Notes: generated from the sequence alone by a model not told the origin. DNA of 64,000 bases from Nodularia sphaerocarpa UHCC 0038 (GCF_022376295.1 NZ_CP060140.1:1430356-1494355), one strand, 5' to 3'. Shown: positions 8,128-17,610, counted from the first letter of the stretch. Program-made: numbers and translations.

Positions 8128-9501
8128 ATGTTCTGTGGCGATTTTTTGCAGGTGTTGACGGTTGATTTTTCCTTGGGGATTTCGGGGTAAGGTGGTTACG
8201 GAAATCCAATGTTTGGGAATTTTGAATTTACTCAGTTTTTTATTGAGTTCTGTTTGCAGTATTTGGGTGGAAATTTGGGGATGTTTGGGAATGTAAATGG
8301 CTGTTACTGCTTCTCCCCAGTGTTTATCAGGTAAGCCGATGATACAAACATCAGTTACCATTTGAGTTGATTTGATTGCGGCTTCAATTTCGGCTGGATA
8401 AATGTTTTCTCCGCCTGTAATAATTTTGTCGCTGCTACGTCCGATAATGTTTAAATAACCTTGTGAATCTAAATATCCTATGTCGTCTACTTGTAAATAA
8501 TGCTGGTTCTCCCAGGTTTGCGGATAGTATCCCAGGGCTAATGATTGCGCCTGAATGGTGATATTTCCGGTTTGATTGGGATTTAAAATTTCACCTTGTT
8601 GATTGCGAATTTTTACCTGTGCATGAGGAAGAATTTGACCACTGTTAATTTTACCATTTAAAAAGTCATCTGGTTTGAGGGTGGCAATTTGAGAGGCTGT
8701 TTCTGTCATTCCATAGGTTGGTGCTAAACGTATGCGGTGAAATCTCGCTTTTTCTAACAGTTCTTCCCACGCTGGCGCACCTCCTAAAAGTACGGTTGTG
8801 AATTGGGATAGCCATTGTGTTAGTTGGGGGTTTTCTAGTAGGCGTTGTAATTGTGTGGGGACTAAAGATATAAAGAAATCTTCTGGTTTAATCTGATATT
8901 CTGGACTTGATGCTAAAGTTTTAAATGGTGCGATAGCTACGCTAGCCGAAGGCATCGCTAATTTACCTCCAGTGGTAAAAGAACGCATAAATTGCATTAA
9001 ACCACTAACATGATATAGCGGTAATACACAAAAGGAATTGACTTGGGTTAGCTGAAAATATTGGGTAAATCCTTGTACAGATGCGATTAGAGTCTCCCAT
9101 GTATGAATAGCAAATTTAATCTTTCCCGATGAACCACCTGTGGGAATCATGATGTATGGGAAATGGTTCGAGATGCGATGAGGAGATATTTTTATTTCTA
9201 GTCCCCAAATTATATCAGGTTGTACTAATTCTAAAACTTCTTGCCATTCTTGTTTTCCCCAATCGGGGTTACACAAAAAAACTTGACAACCAGACGCACA
9301 AGCAGCAATAAAACCTGCAAGAAATCGCATTGGTTCACGTTCTGCTAAGATAATTTTAGGAGTATTTCCAGAAACCAATAATTGCTGTAGTTCTAAATAT
9401 AATTCTGAGGCTATTTGCTGAAATTTATACTTATTATCACCAATGATAAAATCTGTTTTAGCCAGTTGGTTTAAATAAAATAGGGGTGATTCTATGGACA
9501 T
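8110..9501 (-). CDS. menE: o-Succinylbenzoate-CoA ligase
   Basis: This 463-residue ANL-superfamily adenylating enzyme has the P-loop-like IPTGGSSGKIKF near residue 135, the adenine motif YGMTETAS near 265, the hinge/GRSSDKIITGGENIYPAEIE segment near 355-375, and the C-terminal catalytic lysine in NPQGKINR. It activates o-succinylbenzoate with CoA in phylloquinone synthesis. Downstream of menA and menC on the same strand, it forms a minus-strand men cluster. An in-frame 21-bp insertion, part of a palindromic repeat at 8930-8958, adds MPSASVA to the motif GGKLA..IAPFK. The stop codon overlaps menI. Confidence 0.92.
   Translation of the reverse strand: MSIESPLFYLNQLAKTDFIIGDNKYKFQQIASELYLELQQLLVSGNTPKIILAEREPMRFLAGFIAACASGCQVFLCNPDWGKQEWQEVLELVQPDIIWGLEIKISPHRISNHFPYIMIPTGGSSGKIKFAIHTWETLIASVQGFTQYFQLTQVNSFCVLPLYHVSGLMQFMRSFTTGGKLAMPSASVAIAPFKTLASSPEYQIKPEDFFISLVPTQLQRLLENPQLTQWLSQFTTVLLGGAPAWEELLEKARFHRIRLAPTYGMTETASQIATLKPDDFLNGKINSGQILPHAQVKIRNQQGEILNPNQTGNITIQAQSLALGYYPQTWENQHYLQVDDIGYLDSQGYLNIIGRSSDKIITGGENIYPAEIEAAIKSTQMVTDVCIIGLPDKHWGEAVTAIYIPKHPQISTQILQTELNKKLSKFKIPKHWISVTTLPRNPQGKINRQHLQKIATEHLQNLS
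8930..8958. repeat. HIP1-derived 29-bp repeat inserted in frame in menE
   Basis: The repeat opens GCGATAGCTACGC and closes GAAGGCATCGC. It looks like a HIP1 site (GCGATCGC) expanded by 21 bp, exactly seven codons, so the menE frame is kept. Similar GCTACGC / GCCGAAGGC pieces occur at 1260-1310, 9585-9600 and 22905-22935. Confidence 0.65.
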
Positions 9502-9524
9502 TTAAATTAGGTTTCTTCTTAATT

Positions 9525-9632
9525 TACTAACCCTGGCGACTAGAAGTCGCGGCTATACAAGCAAAACCCGCACTATGGCTAACGCCACGCTACGCTAACG
9601 ACAAGCTCAGTGACCACCTGCGCGGGTTAAAA
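9525..9632. repeat. Interspersed hairpin repeat with nested insertion
   Basis: CCCTGGCGACTAGAAGTCGC and the following AACCCGC..GCGGGTT arms match, in reverse orientation, the interior of the element at 58713-58885. Here the hairpin loop is interrupted by a GCCACGCTACGCTAACG-type repeat. It occupies the menC-menE gap. Confidence 0.6.
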
Positions 9633-9664
9633 GATTTGATGAATTTTGTTTGTCACCAAAATTT

Positions 9665-10576
9665 TTAACCTGCTAAAAAATGGTTAATACCAAAACCAAC
9701 AGCCCGATTTGTTAAAGATAATTCTGCTGCTAGTTGGAGTGCGGCTTGTCTACCAATTTCTGTTTCAAAGACTGAGGAAAACACCGCATCAATTTGATGT
9801 TTTTGGCAAAATTGCCGCAGACGAGACGGTGAACCGGCTATCCCTGGTTTAATCACAAAAATTCCTCGCCAACCTTGTTGAAAACAGTTCTCAAGTTGTT
9901 GGAGTGTGGCTACAGATTCATCTAAGGCGATCGCAGTCTGAAAACTAGCACTCAATTCCAACATCGCCGAAAATTGTGACACAGGCAATGGTTGTTCAAG
10001 AAACTCAATATTTGCGGAAATATCGTCACAAATACCCAGCCATAATTTAGCTTCCTCATAACTCAGTCCACCATTGGCATCTAATCGCAATTTAGCAGCA
10101 GGTGGTAAACTCCGAGTCAATAAATCAAAAATTTTCAACTCATTATAAATTGCATCCACCCCAATCTTCCATTTAAACGTGCGATATCCCTGCTTCCACA
10201 GCTTTTCCCATTGACTTAAAGCCCCCTCCCCAGAGGGTAACAAAGCACTATAAGTCAGAAATTGGCTATATTCCTTGTCTTCCCCACTCCCCATTCCTCC
10301 CAAAGCCGACTCAAAACCAAATTGACAAGCAGGTAAATTATCAGGGATAGAGAAAATCATCTCCTCTGTAACTTCTGCGGGTAATTGGCGACAAAAATCT
10401 AAAGCCTGTTCTAGAGTTTCCGAACTAAACCAACTAATAGGGGCTATTTCCCCGTAACCACAGCCACCCAGACAAACAATTATCCCCTCACGGGTATGCC
10501 AAATCCCATGATTAGTCACAAGTGGCTGCAAAAACCGCCGCCGATAACAACGAAAATCAAACCGATAACCTCTCAC
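9665..10576 (-). CDS. menC: o-Succinylbenzoate synthase
   Basis: This enolase-superfamily enzyme has all expected catalytic residues: the acid/base lysine in FKWKIGVD, metal ligands in RLDANGG, FLEQPL and ALDES, and the second lysine in FVIKPGIAGS. It dehydrates SHCHC to o-succinylbenzoate. The frame is open further upstream to 10663, but that extension is encoded partly by the 3' end of menA in another frame and partly by a GCAGAGG repeat. The GTG at 10576, behind a GGAGAGGGAGAG purine run and just before the family-like start YRFDFRCYRRRF, is therefore preferred. This gives 303 residues. Confidence 0.88.
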   Translation of the reverse strand: MRGYRFDFRCYRRRFLQPLVTNHGIWHTREGIIVCLGGCGYGEIAPISWFSSETLEQALDFCRQLPAEVTEEMIFSIPDNLPACQFGFESALGGMGSGEDKEYSQFLTYSALLPSGEGALSQWEKLWKQGYRTFKWKIGVDAIYNELKIFDLLTRSLPPAAKLRLDANGGLSYEEAKLWLGICDDISANIEFLEQPLPVSQFSAMLELSASFQTAIALDESVATLQQLENCFQQGWRGIFVIKPGIAGSPSRLRQFCQKHQIDAVFSSVFETEIGRQAALQLAAELSLTNRAVGFGINHFLAG

Positions 10577-10610
10577 CTCTCCCTCTCCGCGCCTCTGCGC
10601 CTCTGCGTGA
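10576..10610. repeat. GCAGAGG-type repeat between menA and menC
   Basis: Read on the minus strand it is CACGCAGAGGCGCAGAGGCG. It fills the menA-menC junction and appears to supply the purine-rich Shine-Dalgarno-like sequence and the GTG start of menC. Confidence 0.7.
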
Positions 10611-10620
10611 TAAAAATTCC

Positions 10621-11526
10621 TTATCCAGCCCCCAACATAAACCCCAAACCCAACAGCAAACAACAGGAAAAATGTAAATTAACCGCAATAAACTTACAAT
10701 TACTCACCTTTTCCGGGAGATGATGATTTTCTTGAACATGACGACATAACTGAAAACCAAAAGGTAAACTCAACCAACTCAACAAAGTCCAAACCGGGAA
10801 CATACCCAATAAAACAAACAGCAAAATCAGAGGATAAATCGCCCCCGTAAACCAAGAGAGGAGTTTTGCAGCTTTTGCCGTACCTAGACGCACAACAGGC
10901 GATCGCTTGCCTGCGGCTATGTCATCCTTAACTTGGTGAAAGTGTGAGCAAAATAAAACTAAGCTGGTGGCAATGCCCACAATCACCGCAGCTGCTAAAC
11001 TGTTTATTGACCAACTTGCAGTTTGACTATAATATGCGGCGGCGATCGCCAAAGGACCAAAAGCAAAAAAGCAAAGAATTTCGCCCAAACCCTGGTATCC
11101 TAAGCGAAAGGGTGGCCCTTGGTATGTGTAGCCCAAAGCGCAGCACAGCAGAATTAAGCCGATAATAGTAGGGTCTTTTTGCCATATTGCGATCGCAATT
11201 ATTCCCAACAGCCCAGAAACTAAACACAAGTTTCCTAACCAAAATATTAATAGCTTATTTCCAGTTAAGTTTACTAACGAATGATGTTTATTTTCGTCAA
11301 TTCCAGTTTCTGAATCAAACACATCATTACTGATATTTTCCCAAGCTAATATTAAAATTGCCGCAGCGATAAAAGTAGAAAATACTACTAAATTAAAACT
11401 TTTGGTTTCCGCAAAAGCCACTGCTGTTCCTACCCAAATCGGCATAATAGCAACGCTGTACATCGGCGGTTTAATAGCCGCCATCCATAATTTAATTTGA
11501 GGATTTGCAATCTGCTTTGTAGTCAT
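10621..11526 (-). CDS. menA: 1,4-Dihydroxy-2-naphthoate phytyltransferase
   Basis: This 301-residue UbiA-family prenyltransferase has the two Asp-rich motifs NDVFDSETGIDE (about residues 67-78) and DDIAAGKRS (about 200-208), separated by several membrane helices. It transfers a phytyl chain to DHNA in the thylakoid or plasma membrane, giving demethylphylloquinone for photosystem I. It is the first gene of menA-menC-menE on the minus strand, diverging from menF. The length and motifs are normal. Confidence 0.93.
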   Translation of the reverse strand: MTTKQIANPQIKLWMAAIKPPMYSVAIMPIWVGTAVAFAETKSFNLVVFSTFIAAAILILAWENISNDVFDSETGIDENKHHSLVNLTGNKLLIFWLGNLCLVSGLLGIIAIAIWQKDPTIIGLILLCCALGYTYQGPPFRLGYQGLGEILCFFAFGPLAIAAAYYSQTASWSINSLAAAVIVGIATSLVLFCSHFHQVKDDIAAGKRSPVVRLGTAKAAKLLSWFTGAIYPLILLFVLLGMFPVWTLLSWLSLPFGFQLCRHVQENHHLPEKVSNCKFIAVNLHFSCCLLLGLGFMLGAG

Positions 11527-11570
11527 CAGTCGTGATTAATGAGATTACCGTCACCTTACAATACATAAAC

Positions 11571-11661
11571 AGGACTTACGCAGAAGTCTGGAAAAACCAA
11601 CCACAGAGGACACAGAGTACACCGAGTTATGAGAGTTTGCGAGGTTTTTTGCGTAAGTCTT
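11571..11661. repeat. MITE-like element, termini AGGACTTACGCA
   Basis: About 91 bp, bounded by AGGACTTACGCA and its near-perfect complement TGCGTAAGTCTT. The same termini bound the element at 19476-19578. The interior contains CCACAGAGGACACAGAG, a commonly repeated cyanobacterial string. Confidence 0.65.
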
Positions 11662-11990
11662 CAGAAAATTTTACAGTTTTGAGAGACACCAGCACCCCTG
11701 TACGCAATTCAATAGTGATTCTGTAGGGCTGGAACTTTGGGGTTTACTAAATACTGGTTAAGTGCCAAACTTAGGGAATTTGCTGTGGTTGGTTAACCTC
11801 TTGTTAGTAACACTCACTTTTTGGCTGCAACCCGAAACTAGGAATAGCTGTTCAGCGTCTGAGAACACCATAAATACAGCAAACCATACTCTGGTGAAGT
11901 GGCAACTGAATATGTTACCTGTAGAAATACGACCACGTTTAATTACACTTTAGGAAGTTAACTTAAAAAAAGTTTACTATTGCTAGATCC
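11662..11990. other. menA-menF intergenic region
   Basis: About 330 bp between divergent men genes. A 63-codon open frame with a GTG start at 11762 has one hydrophobic segment (LLWLVNLLLVTLTFWL). It lacks a Shine-Dalgarno sequence and recognisable relatives, so it is not called. The promoter of menF should lie here. Confidence 0.4.
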
Positions 11991-13406
11991 ATGACAGTTT
12001 TACCATGTCGCAGCAACTTCTTTGTCAAAAACAAAGACCTATACCATTTTCTGTTAAACGTTCAGGAAAATTGCCGAAATCATAATTGTGGGCAAATTGT
12101 GAGTATTTCGCTGGATATTGACTGGGTAGATCCCTTAGTTGTATTAGATAAACTTACGCAAGCAAATGACATAAATTTTTACTTTGAGAATCAAGCTAAA
12201 GGAGAAGCGATCGCCGCCATTGATACTGTGACAAAATTAGAAATTGATGGCAAAGAGCGTTTTAATCAAGCTGAACATTTTATCAAATCTTGTCTAAAAA
12301 ATATTATAAACTTTGGTAACAATCAGTTAACTTTTGCGGGACCTCACTTTTTTTGTTATTTCAGCTTTTTTGATTATAATTCTCAAATAGATTATCCATT
12401 TCCATCTGCTACAGTTTTTCTGCCTCGTTGGCAAATATCAGTCAAAAATAAACGCTGTATATTAGTCAATAATATAATTATCAAAGCCAGCACCAATGTA
12501 GAAAATATATTGCAGAATTTGCAGGATAAAATCGTTCAAATTCAGTCTTTAGAATATACTTCTACAAATTTAGAGCAGTTACCAACTAAGTTTAGTAAAC
12601 AATCTGTAACAAATGCTCAAGATTTTAAACGCGCCGTGGGTTCAGCCGTAGAAAAAATTCGGTCTAGCCATTTAAGTAAAATTGTCCTAGCAAATGCCTT
12701 AGATGTCAAATCCAACCATAATTTTAATTTATTCAAATCCTTAAACAATCTTCGGCAAATACATCCTAATTGTTATATTTTTTCTACTAGCAATGGGAAA
12801 GGACAAAACTTTATTGGTGCGAGTCCAGAAAGATTAATTAGTATTCATAATCAAGAGTTAATTTCTGACGCTTTAGCTGGTTCTGCACCCAGAGGTAAAA
12901 CACCTGCTGAAGATGCTGCTAATGCAAATCGTTTATTAAATAGTATTAAAGAAAGACATGAACATTCTCTAGTAATTGATTTCATTACTCAACGCCTCAC
13001 CCAGCTAGGTTTGTTACCCCAAGTATTAGCGCCGCGCCTGAGACAATTATCTAATATTCAGCATTTATGGACACCAATTACAGCCAAAGTTACCGCTAAC
13101 GTCCACCCGTTACAGATTGTTTCTCAATTGCATCCTACCCCAGCCGTGGCGGGTGCAACGAGAGATTTTGCTTGTGCAGAAATTCGTCGTTATGAAAGTT
13201 TTGAGCGGGGTTTATATGCTGCGCCTCTGGGTTGGGTAGATGCTAGCGGTAACTGTGAGTTTATTGTGGGGATTCGTTCGGCTTTAATAGATGGCGATCG
13301 CGCGAGGTTGTATGCTGGTGCTGGGATTGTGGCTGGTTCTGATCCTGAGAAGGAGTTTGCTGAGGTGCAGCTGAAACTTCAGGCTTTGCTCAAAGCATTA
13401 GTTTAA
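11991..13406 (+). CDS. menF: Isochorismate synthase
   Basis: The 471 residues end in a complete chorismate-binding domain. GASPERLISI, DALAGSAPRGKT, HEHSLVIDFI and QLHPTPAVAGATR carry the conserved active-site residues. The closing YAGAGIVAGSDPEKEFAE is the standard ending of the family. The AGS..RGKT/HEH arrangement and lack of an amidotransferase partner favour isochorismate over anthranilate synthesis, and the neighbouring menA-C-E cluster agrees. It commits chorismate to phylloquinone synthesis. It may also feed salicylate or siderophore routes, though none are seen nearby. Confidence 0.92.
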   Translation: MTVLPCRSNFFVKNKDLYHFLLNVQENCRNHNCGQIVSISLDIDWVDPLVVLDKLTQANDINFYFENQAKGEAIAAIDTVTKLEIDGKERFNQAEHFIKSCLKNIINFGNNQLTFAGPHFFCYFSFFDYNSQIDYPFPSATVFLPRWQISVKNKRCILVNNIIIKASTNVENILQNLQDKIVQIQSLEYTSTNLEQLPTKFSKQSVTNAQDFKRAVGSAVEKIRSSHLSKIVLANALDVKSNHNFNLFKSLNNLRQIHPNCYIFSTSNGKGQNFIGASPERLISIHNQELISDALAGSAPRGKTPAEDAANANRLLNSIKERHEHSLVIDFITQRLTQLGLLPQVLAPRLRQLSNIQHLWTPITAKVTANVHPLQIVSQLHPTPAVAGATRDFACAEIRRYESFERGLYAAPLGWVDASGNCEFIVGIRSALIDGDRARLYAGAGIVAGSDPEKEFAEVQLKLQALLKALV

Positions 13407-13514
13407 AACTCTTTTTACAATTATCTCATGGGTTCGGTTCTGATTGCAGATTCCGTCAATCACATAGAACAAGCTCATTTTGAAAGGAATCACCAACACC
13501 ACAGATTATTTTTT

Positions 13515-13540
13515 GCAGCACGAGCGCATCATTCTTCGTA
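13515..13540 (+). promoter_or_regulatory. ECF-type promoter element upstream of the sigma gene
   Basis: GCAGCAC at 13515-13521, then 15 bases, then CGTA at 13537-13540, 67 bp before the sigma factor start. The same two blocks with exactly the same spacing precede three downstream genes, at 18251, 18735 and 20441. CGTA is a typical ECF -10 core, suggesting autoregulation. Confidence 0.65.
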
Positions 13541-13607
13541 TTCATAGTAGTGGAGGGTATCGTATACTTAATGACACTGCCATAACTATATCCTGTGTCA
13601 TAAGTCT

Positions 13608-14264
13608 ATGGACGAGCTAAACCTCTACCTGCAATCACTCATTCAAGAGGCTTGCAATCACCCACCAACTAGCCCACAGCGTAGTAAAGCTATCAACAGT
13701 TTGCTGAGAGTTCTCCAGAATTTAAAGCTTACCGGGAATAGAGAAAACGATATTTACCAAGAAGCTCTATATAAAACTATGTTTAATTTGAGTAAGACAG
13801 TTTGCGAGAAATATGATCCTCATCGAGGTTCATTCTTGACTTGGTTTAATATATGCCTTCGCAATCAGTACAGGGATGAACTTCGGGCTGCTAAACGCGA
13901 TCGCTCTCGCAGACAGTCTGTATGGCAAAATGATGAAGCTGAACTTGACCCTTTAGATCAAGTTGCCGCTCCGGTAGATGCTAACTTACTCCTAGATACT
14001 TGGGAATCATTTGTGCAATGGATTCAAGATGATCCTGACAATCTGCTGAAGACTTGCCACATTAGAAATAACCCAAAAGCCAATTGTCAATTGCTTGCAT
14101 ACTTAAAACTTGTGAGTGGTAAAGAAGAGAAAGATATTGCTACAGAATTTGGCTTATCACGCGGTACTATCTCGGCTCATTGGTGTAGAAAATGTGAATC
14201 CTTACTCCAAGATTGGTTAGAAAAAAATCAGAGGCTGTTTGGAGAAAATAATTATGACAGATAA
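13608..14264 (+). CDS. ECF-type RNA polymerase sigma factor
   Basis: The 218 residues contain sigma-70 region 2 (YDPHRGSFLTWFNICLRNQY, about 65-95, then DELRAAKRDR) and region 4 with a helix-turn-helix (KEEKDIATEFGLSRGTISAHW, about 175-195). No region 1 or 3 is present, as in the extracytoplasmic-function class. Its last bases overlap the DUF1822 gene, an arrangement common in cyanobacteria; the partner may act as an anti-sigma or regulator. A GCAGCAC-N15-CGTA element upstream, repeated before three nearby genes, points to autoregulation and a local regulon. That link is inference. Confidence 0.85.
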   Translation: MDELNLYLQSLIQEACNHPPTSPQRSKAINSLLRVLQNLKLTGNRENDIYQEALYKTMFNLSKTVCEKYDPHRGSFLTWFNICLRNQYRDELRAAKRDRSRRQSVWQNDEAELDPLDQVAAPVDANLLLDTWESFVQWIQDDPDNLLKTCHIRNNPKANCQLLAYLKLVSGKEEKDIATEFGLSRGTISAHWCRKCESLLQDWLEKNQRLFGENNYDR

Positions 14265-15219
14265 GTTAAATCTTCTACGAGAACTGGCAATTCCCTTCCC
14301 AATTCCTCCATCGTTTCGCCGCCAAGCCAAAGCCTACGCGTCGCAGTATTTCACACAAGAGGCTCAAAAAAGAAGCTATTTGAATACTCTAGCTCTCCTA
14401 GTAGCCAATGGGTACTTACGTCTGCTTGGTTTTGAGACTAATCTGAGCAAACTAGAGAGATGGAATGCCCTGTATCGTCTCTGGAGCGAAGGGAACGAGC
14501 TAGAATTGTCTGGATTGGGTAATTTGGAATGTTGCGTAATTACCCCAGGACAAGAGACTGTAATTTTACCACCAGAAACTTCCTTCCCAGCAGAAACTTG
14601 GAGCGATGGGCAGCGACCCATCATAGGCGATAGCAAGGCGCTGCTGCAAGCAGATCGCATTGGCTATTTATTTGTAGAAATTCCTAGTTCGGAACATAAC
14701 GCCAAACTGGTTGGTTTTCTACCTGCTTGCGAAATTACTGATGCAGAAATAGCAATTGCTGATTTGCAGTCTATGGATGACCTCATCGATTACTTAGTAC
14801 CAGCAGAAAAAGTCCAGACAAATGATCTGACACGAGAATTTGCAGAAAGAAAAATTACCTACTTAAGAAACTGGTTAAATAACATTTATACAGCAGATTG
14901 GCAACCCTCAATGCGGGATCTGCGAGGTGCTACCTGCAAGAAAAAACTCAATCTGGCAGGACAAATATTTGAACTGCAACTTTCTATTTCTCAAAGTGAA
15001 GATGAATTGATGTTAGTGAGAGTGATTGTTCAAGGTGAAAATGCTTATTTGCCTGGAGGAATGCAGGTCAGTGTACCAGACGAATCTGAGATTTATACCG
15101 AAACAGTAAATGAAGTGGCTGATCTAATTTCTATCCCTCTGGAATTACTTAGTGGTGAGGAATTTTGGGTAGAGTTACGGTTAGGAGAAGACAGCATAAG
15201 AGAATATTTCATTGCTTGA
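14254..15219 (+). CDS. DUF1822 family protein
   Basis: 321 residues from the ATG at 14254, which has GGAG nine bases upstream. A TTG five codons earlier is a less likely start. The N-terminal pattern (PFPIPPSFRRQAKAYASQY followed by YLRLLGFETNL and SAWN-like residues) fits DUF1822, a cyanobacterial family of unknown function regularly encoded next to small sigma factors and CHAT or CHASE2 proteins. There is no signal peptide or membrane helix. The gene overlaps the sigma gene by 11 bp, so the two proteins are probably made in a fixed ratio. A role in holding or sensing for the sigma factor is a guess from context. Confidence 0.8.
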   Translation: MTDKLNLLRELAIPFPIPPSFRRQAKAYASQYFTQEAQKRSYLNTLALLVANGYLRLLGFETNLSKLERWNALYRLWSEGNELELSGLGNLECCVITPGQETVILPPETSFPAETWSDGQRPIIGDSKALLQADRIGYLFVEIPSSEHNAKLVGFLPACEITDAEIAIADLQSMDDLIDYLVPAEKVQTNDLTREFAERKITYLRNWLNNIYTADWQPSMRDLRGATCKKKLNLAGQIFELQLSISQSEDELMLVRVIVQGENAYLPGGMQVSVPDESEIYTETVNEVADLISIPLELLSGEEFWVELRLGEDSIREYFIA

Positions 15220-15361
15220 AAAATAGCTGATAATGATTTGTAATTAAAGTGTGCTATAACAAATTAGTGAACGTTAAAATTTTCGACTAAACAAGACTTT
15301 ATTCACCTCTTGTCAATATGAGTTGCTGAATTCATTGTAGTTTAAAATTTGAATTAGTATA

Positions 15362-17608
15362 ATGGCGTTTAAAATATACTTTAAAATTGGCGGACGAGTA
15401 AAACTCAACCATGCGGAAGTTCTGCCTGTCACCCTTGCGCTTTACAATCAGCAAGAGCAAATACAAGAACTGGTTTCTTTTCTATCTCCTCTACCAAAAC
15501 CTCTCGAAGATCAGTTTAAACAATGGCAGTATTATATTGGTCTTCAAGGTAATCGTAAGGTTGCTAGAAATCGGGATAATTTCATTTCCGGGACAGTTAA
15601 TCTCACGGAACTCGCTAATTCCTTGAAAGCCGAATTGAACAAATGGTTAGGTAGGGATGGCTGGATCGATGAAAATGGACAGGTTGATTCACGAGTTGGT
15701 CAAGTTTTGGACAGATTCAGGGAGAAAATTACAAAGAATGATGAAGTCCAGATTATTGTGCAGACAGAAGACCGACAACTACGGGGACTTCCCTGGCAAG
15801 AGTGGGATACATTGGCTGGTTATACTAATAGGGGTGTGGAAGTTGCCATCAGTGCTACAAATTTCCAGCGACTAACTCAAAAGCAAACGCCACAACTGAG
15901 AGCAACTGCACGCATACTTGTAGTTTTTGGTGACGAAAAGCTTGGTTTTGCACAAGAAGAAGATTTTATTAAAAGTCTGAAACAGCATGGTGGAGAACCC
16001 CATATCCTCAGACAACCTACACGCCAAGAATTAGAACAAAAGTTAAAAGATCCCCAAGGGTGGCACATTTTCTTTTTTGCTGGACACAGTGAAAGCGATC
16101 GCAACGGGCGGATTGGGTGGATTCAAATTAACCCAGCCGATGGCAAACAAGGAATTATTGAAATCAGTGAACTCAGAGAATTACTCCAAAGTGCAATCAA
16201 CCAAAAGCTGCAATTGGCAATCTTTAATTCTTGTGATGGTCTAGGTTTGGCAAACCAGCTAACTGAGCTATCACTACCTTACTGTATTGTGATGCGGGAA
16301 ATGGTTGAGTCCTCTGTCGCCAGAGAATTATTGAGGCATTTTCTCGCAGCTTTTGTGAAAGATCGCTCTTTATTTGCATCAATGAATGCAGCCAGACAGC
16401 AGCTACAAAATAAATTTGAACCTGGTAAAAGTTGGCTACCTGTAATTGTTGCCAATCCTCTGGCGAAAGAACTCACCTGGAATCGTTTGTTTTCAGAGAG
16501 GAGGTTATCTTGGCAGTGGGAGATGGTATTGGGGATAGTGGCGATCGCTGTGCTAGTGTGCCTACCTGTAGGGATATTGTGCGAATTTCAGGGTTGGGAA
16601 ACCTTGACGTTTTACACCCAACTCTACCCCCACCTGATAGTGTATCCTTCTTTGTTTCTGTGGATGCCTCTGTTTGCAGCTTACAGAGCGCATTGTATGA
16701 TTCGTGTCAAGACAGGCCCATTCATATTTTTGACATTCTTAACTATTTTTCTCGTATTGGGGGGTCTGTTTTTTGAGCTTACAGGCGATCGCATCATGTT
16801 AATGGAGTTTAAATCCGATGCGACGACGACAATTTACGCACAGCAACTACCTCAACTTTACTCCAAGTGGAGAACAACAGCAGCAGATATTAAAAGCATT
16901 CCCCCAGAAATTTTTAACCCCAGTCAAGCTTTTGATGTTGATGGAAATTTGACACTAAAAAAATCAGAATTAGAACCAGCCATAGAACGAATGCTCCCTA
17001 ATAACATTACGGGAATGCAAGCGCTTTTACGTATTGCTACCGCCTATGATGTTTGGCGACAAAATCCTCAAGCCTTTTCCATCAGTCGGTTGTTTTACGC
17101 CCTCACCTTTATTGCCATCATTACTTGTGGTGTTCAGATTCTGGCACTTGTAGCGACGATTTTGTTTGTACCAGATTCTATATTTAACAAGAATAAATAC
17201 TTGACTTATGTCATTATGTGTGAATTAGGTATCCTGTTGTGGGTGCCTTTTCAAAGCTACAGCATAGAGAATACCAAAAGCCTATTATTTTCATACGAGT
17301 TTCGAGGAACTCTAGCTGGACTCAATGTTCTTCTTTACGCAATTATTGCCATCATAGCTTTAGCAACTATTAGCAGCATCTACAGAAGCGCCAGCAAAAA
17401 ATATCAGCCTATTTTATTGTCATTCTTGTTAGGTAGTTTAGTCCTTGGGCTTCTAGGTAGCTGGTTTGGTGTTTCTTTTATTGATCATCTGTTTGGAATG
17501 AGTAGTACCAATCCCCTAACTCCTTGGTTTGCAAGTAGCATTTTCTTTGCTGCTTTATTTTTCTTCTTGTTCGTGCGGTTGATTGATCATAGCGTTGGAG
17601 ACGAGTGA
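15362..17608 (+). CDS. CHAT-domain protease fused to a multi-helix membrane domain
   Basis: 748 residues. The N-terminal ~370 form a CHAT (caspase-like, clan CD) domain with the catalytic His in FFFAGHSESD (H242) and Cys in AIFNSCDG (C291). The C-terminal half, from about residue 385, has about eight hydrophobic helices, so the protease faces the cytoplasm from a membrane. It follows sigma-DUF1822 and overlaps the CPBP protease gene, its TGA touching that start. CHAT proteases elsewhere cut specific partners on a trigger, for example gasdermin activation or Craspase-type regulation. The substrate here is unknown. Confidence 0.85.
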   Translation: MAFKIYFKIGGRVKLNHAEVLPVTLALYNQQEQIQELVSFLSPLPKPLEDQFKQWQYYIGLQGNRKVARNRDNFISGTVNLTELANSLKAELNKWLGRDGWIDENGQVDSRVGQVLDRFREKITKNDEVQIIVQTEDRQLRGLPWQEWDTLAGYTNRGVEVAISATNFQRLTQKQTPQLRATARILVVFGDEKLGFAQEEDFIKSLKQHGGEPHILRQPTRQELEQKLKDPQGWHIFFFAGHSESDRNGRIGWIQINPADGKQGIIEISELRELLQSAINQKLQLAIFNSCDGLGLANQLTELSLPYCIVMREMVESSVARELLRHFLAAFVKDRSLFASMNAARQQLQNKFEPGKSWLPVIVANPLAKELTWNRLFSERRLSWQWEMVLGIVAIAVLVCLPVGILCEFQGWETLTFYTQLYPHLIVYPSLFLWMPLFAAYRAHCMIRVKTGPFIFLTFLTIFLVLGGLFFELTGDRIMLMEFKSDATTTIYAQQLPQLYSKWRTTAADIKSIPPEIFNPSQAFDVDGNLTLKKSELEPAIERMLPNNITGMQALLRIATAYDVWRQNPQAFSISRLFYALTFIAIITCGVQILALVATILFVPDSIFNKNKYLTYVIMCELGILLWVPFQSYSIENTKSLLFSYEFRGTLAGLNVLLYAIIAIIALATISSIYRSASKKYQPILLSFLLGSLVLGLLGSWFGVSFIDHLFGMSSTNPLTPWFASSIFFAALFFFLFVRLIDHSVGDE

Positions 17609-17610
17609 AT

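Noticed and set aside
11532..11953. Two open frames between menA and menF
   Set aside because: The first is mostly MITE-like sequence. The second has a GTG start without a ribosome site and no recognisable relatives.
15362..17608. Typical CHAT-TPR protein
   Set aside because: No tetratricopeptide repeats are present. The C-terminal half is hydrophobic helices.
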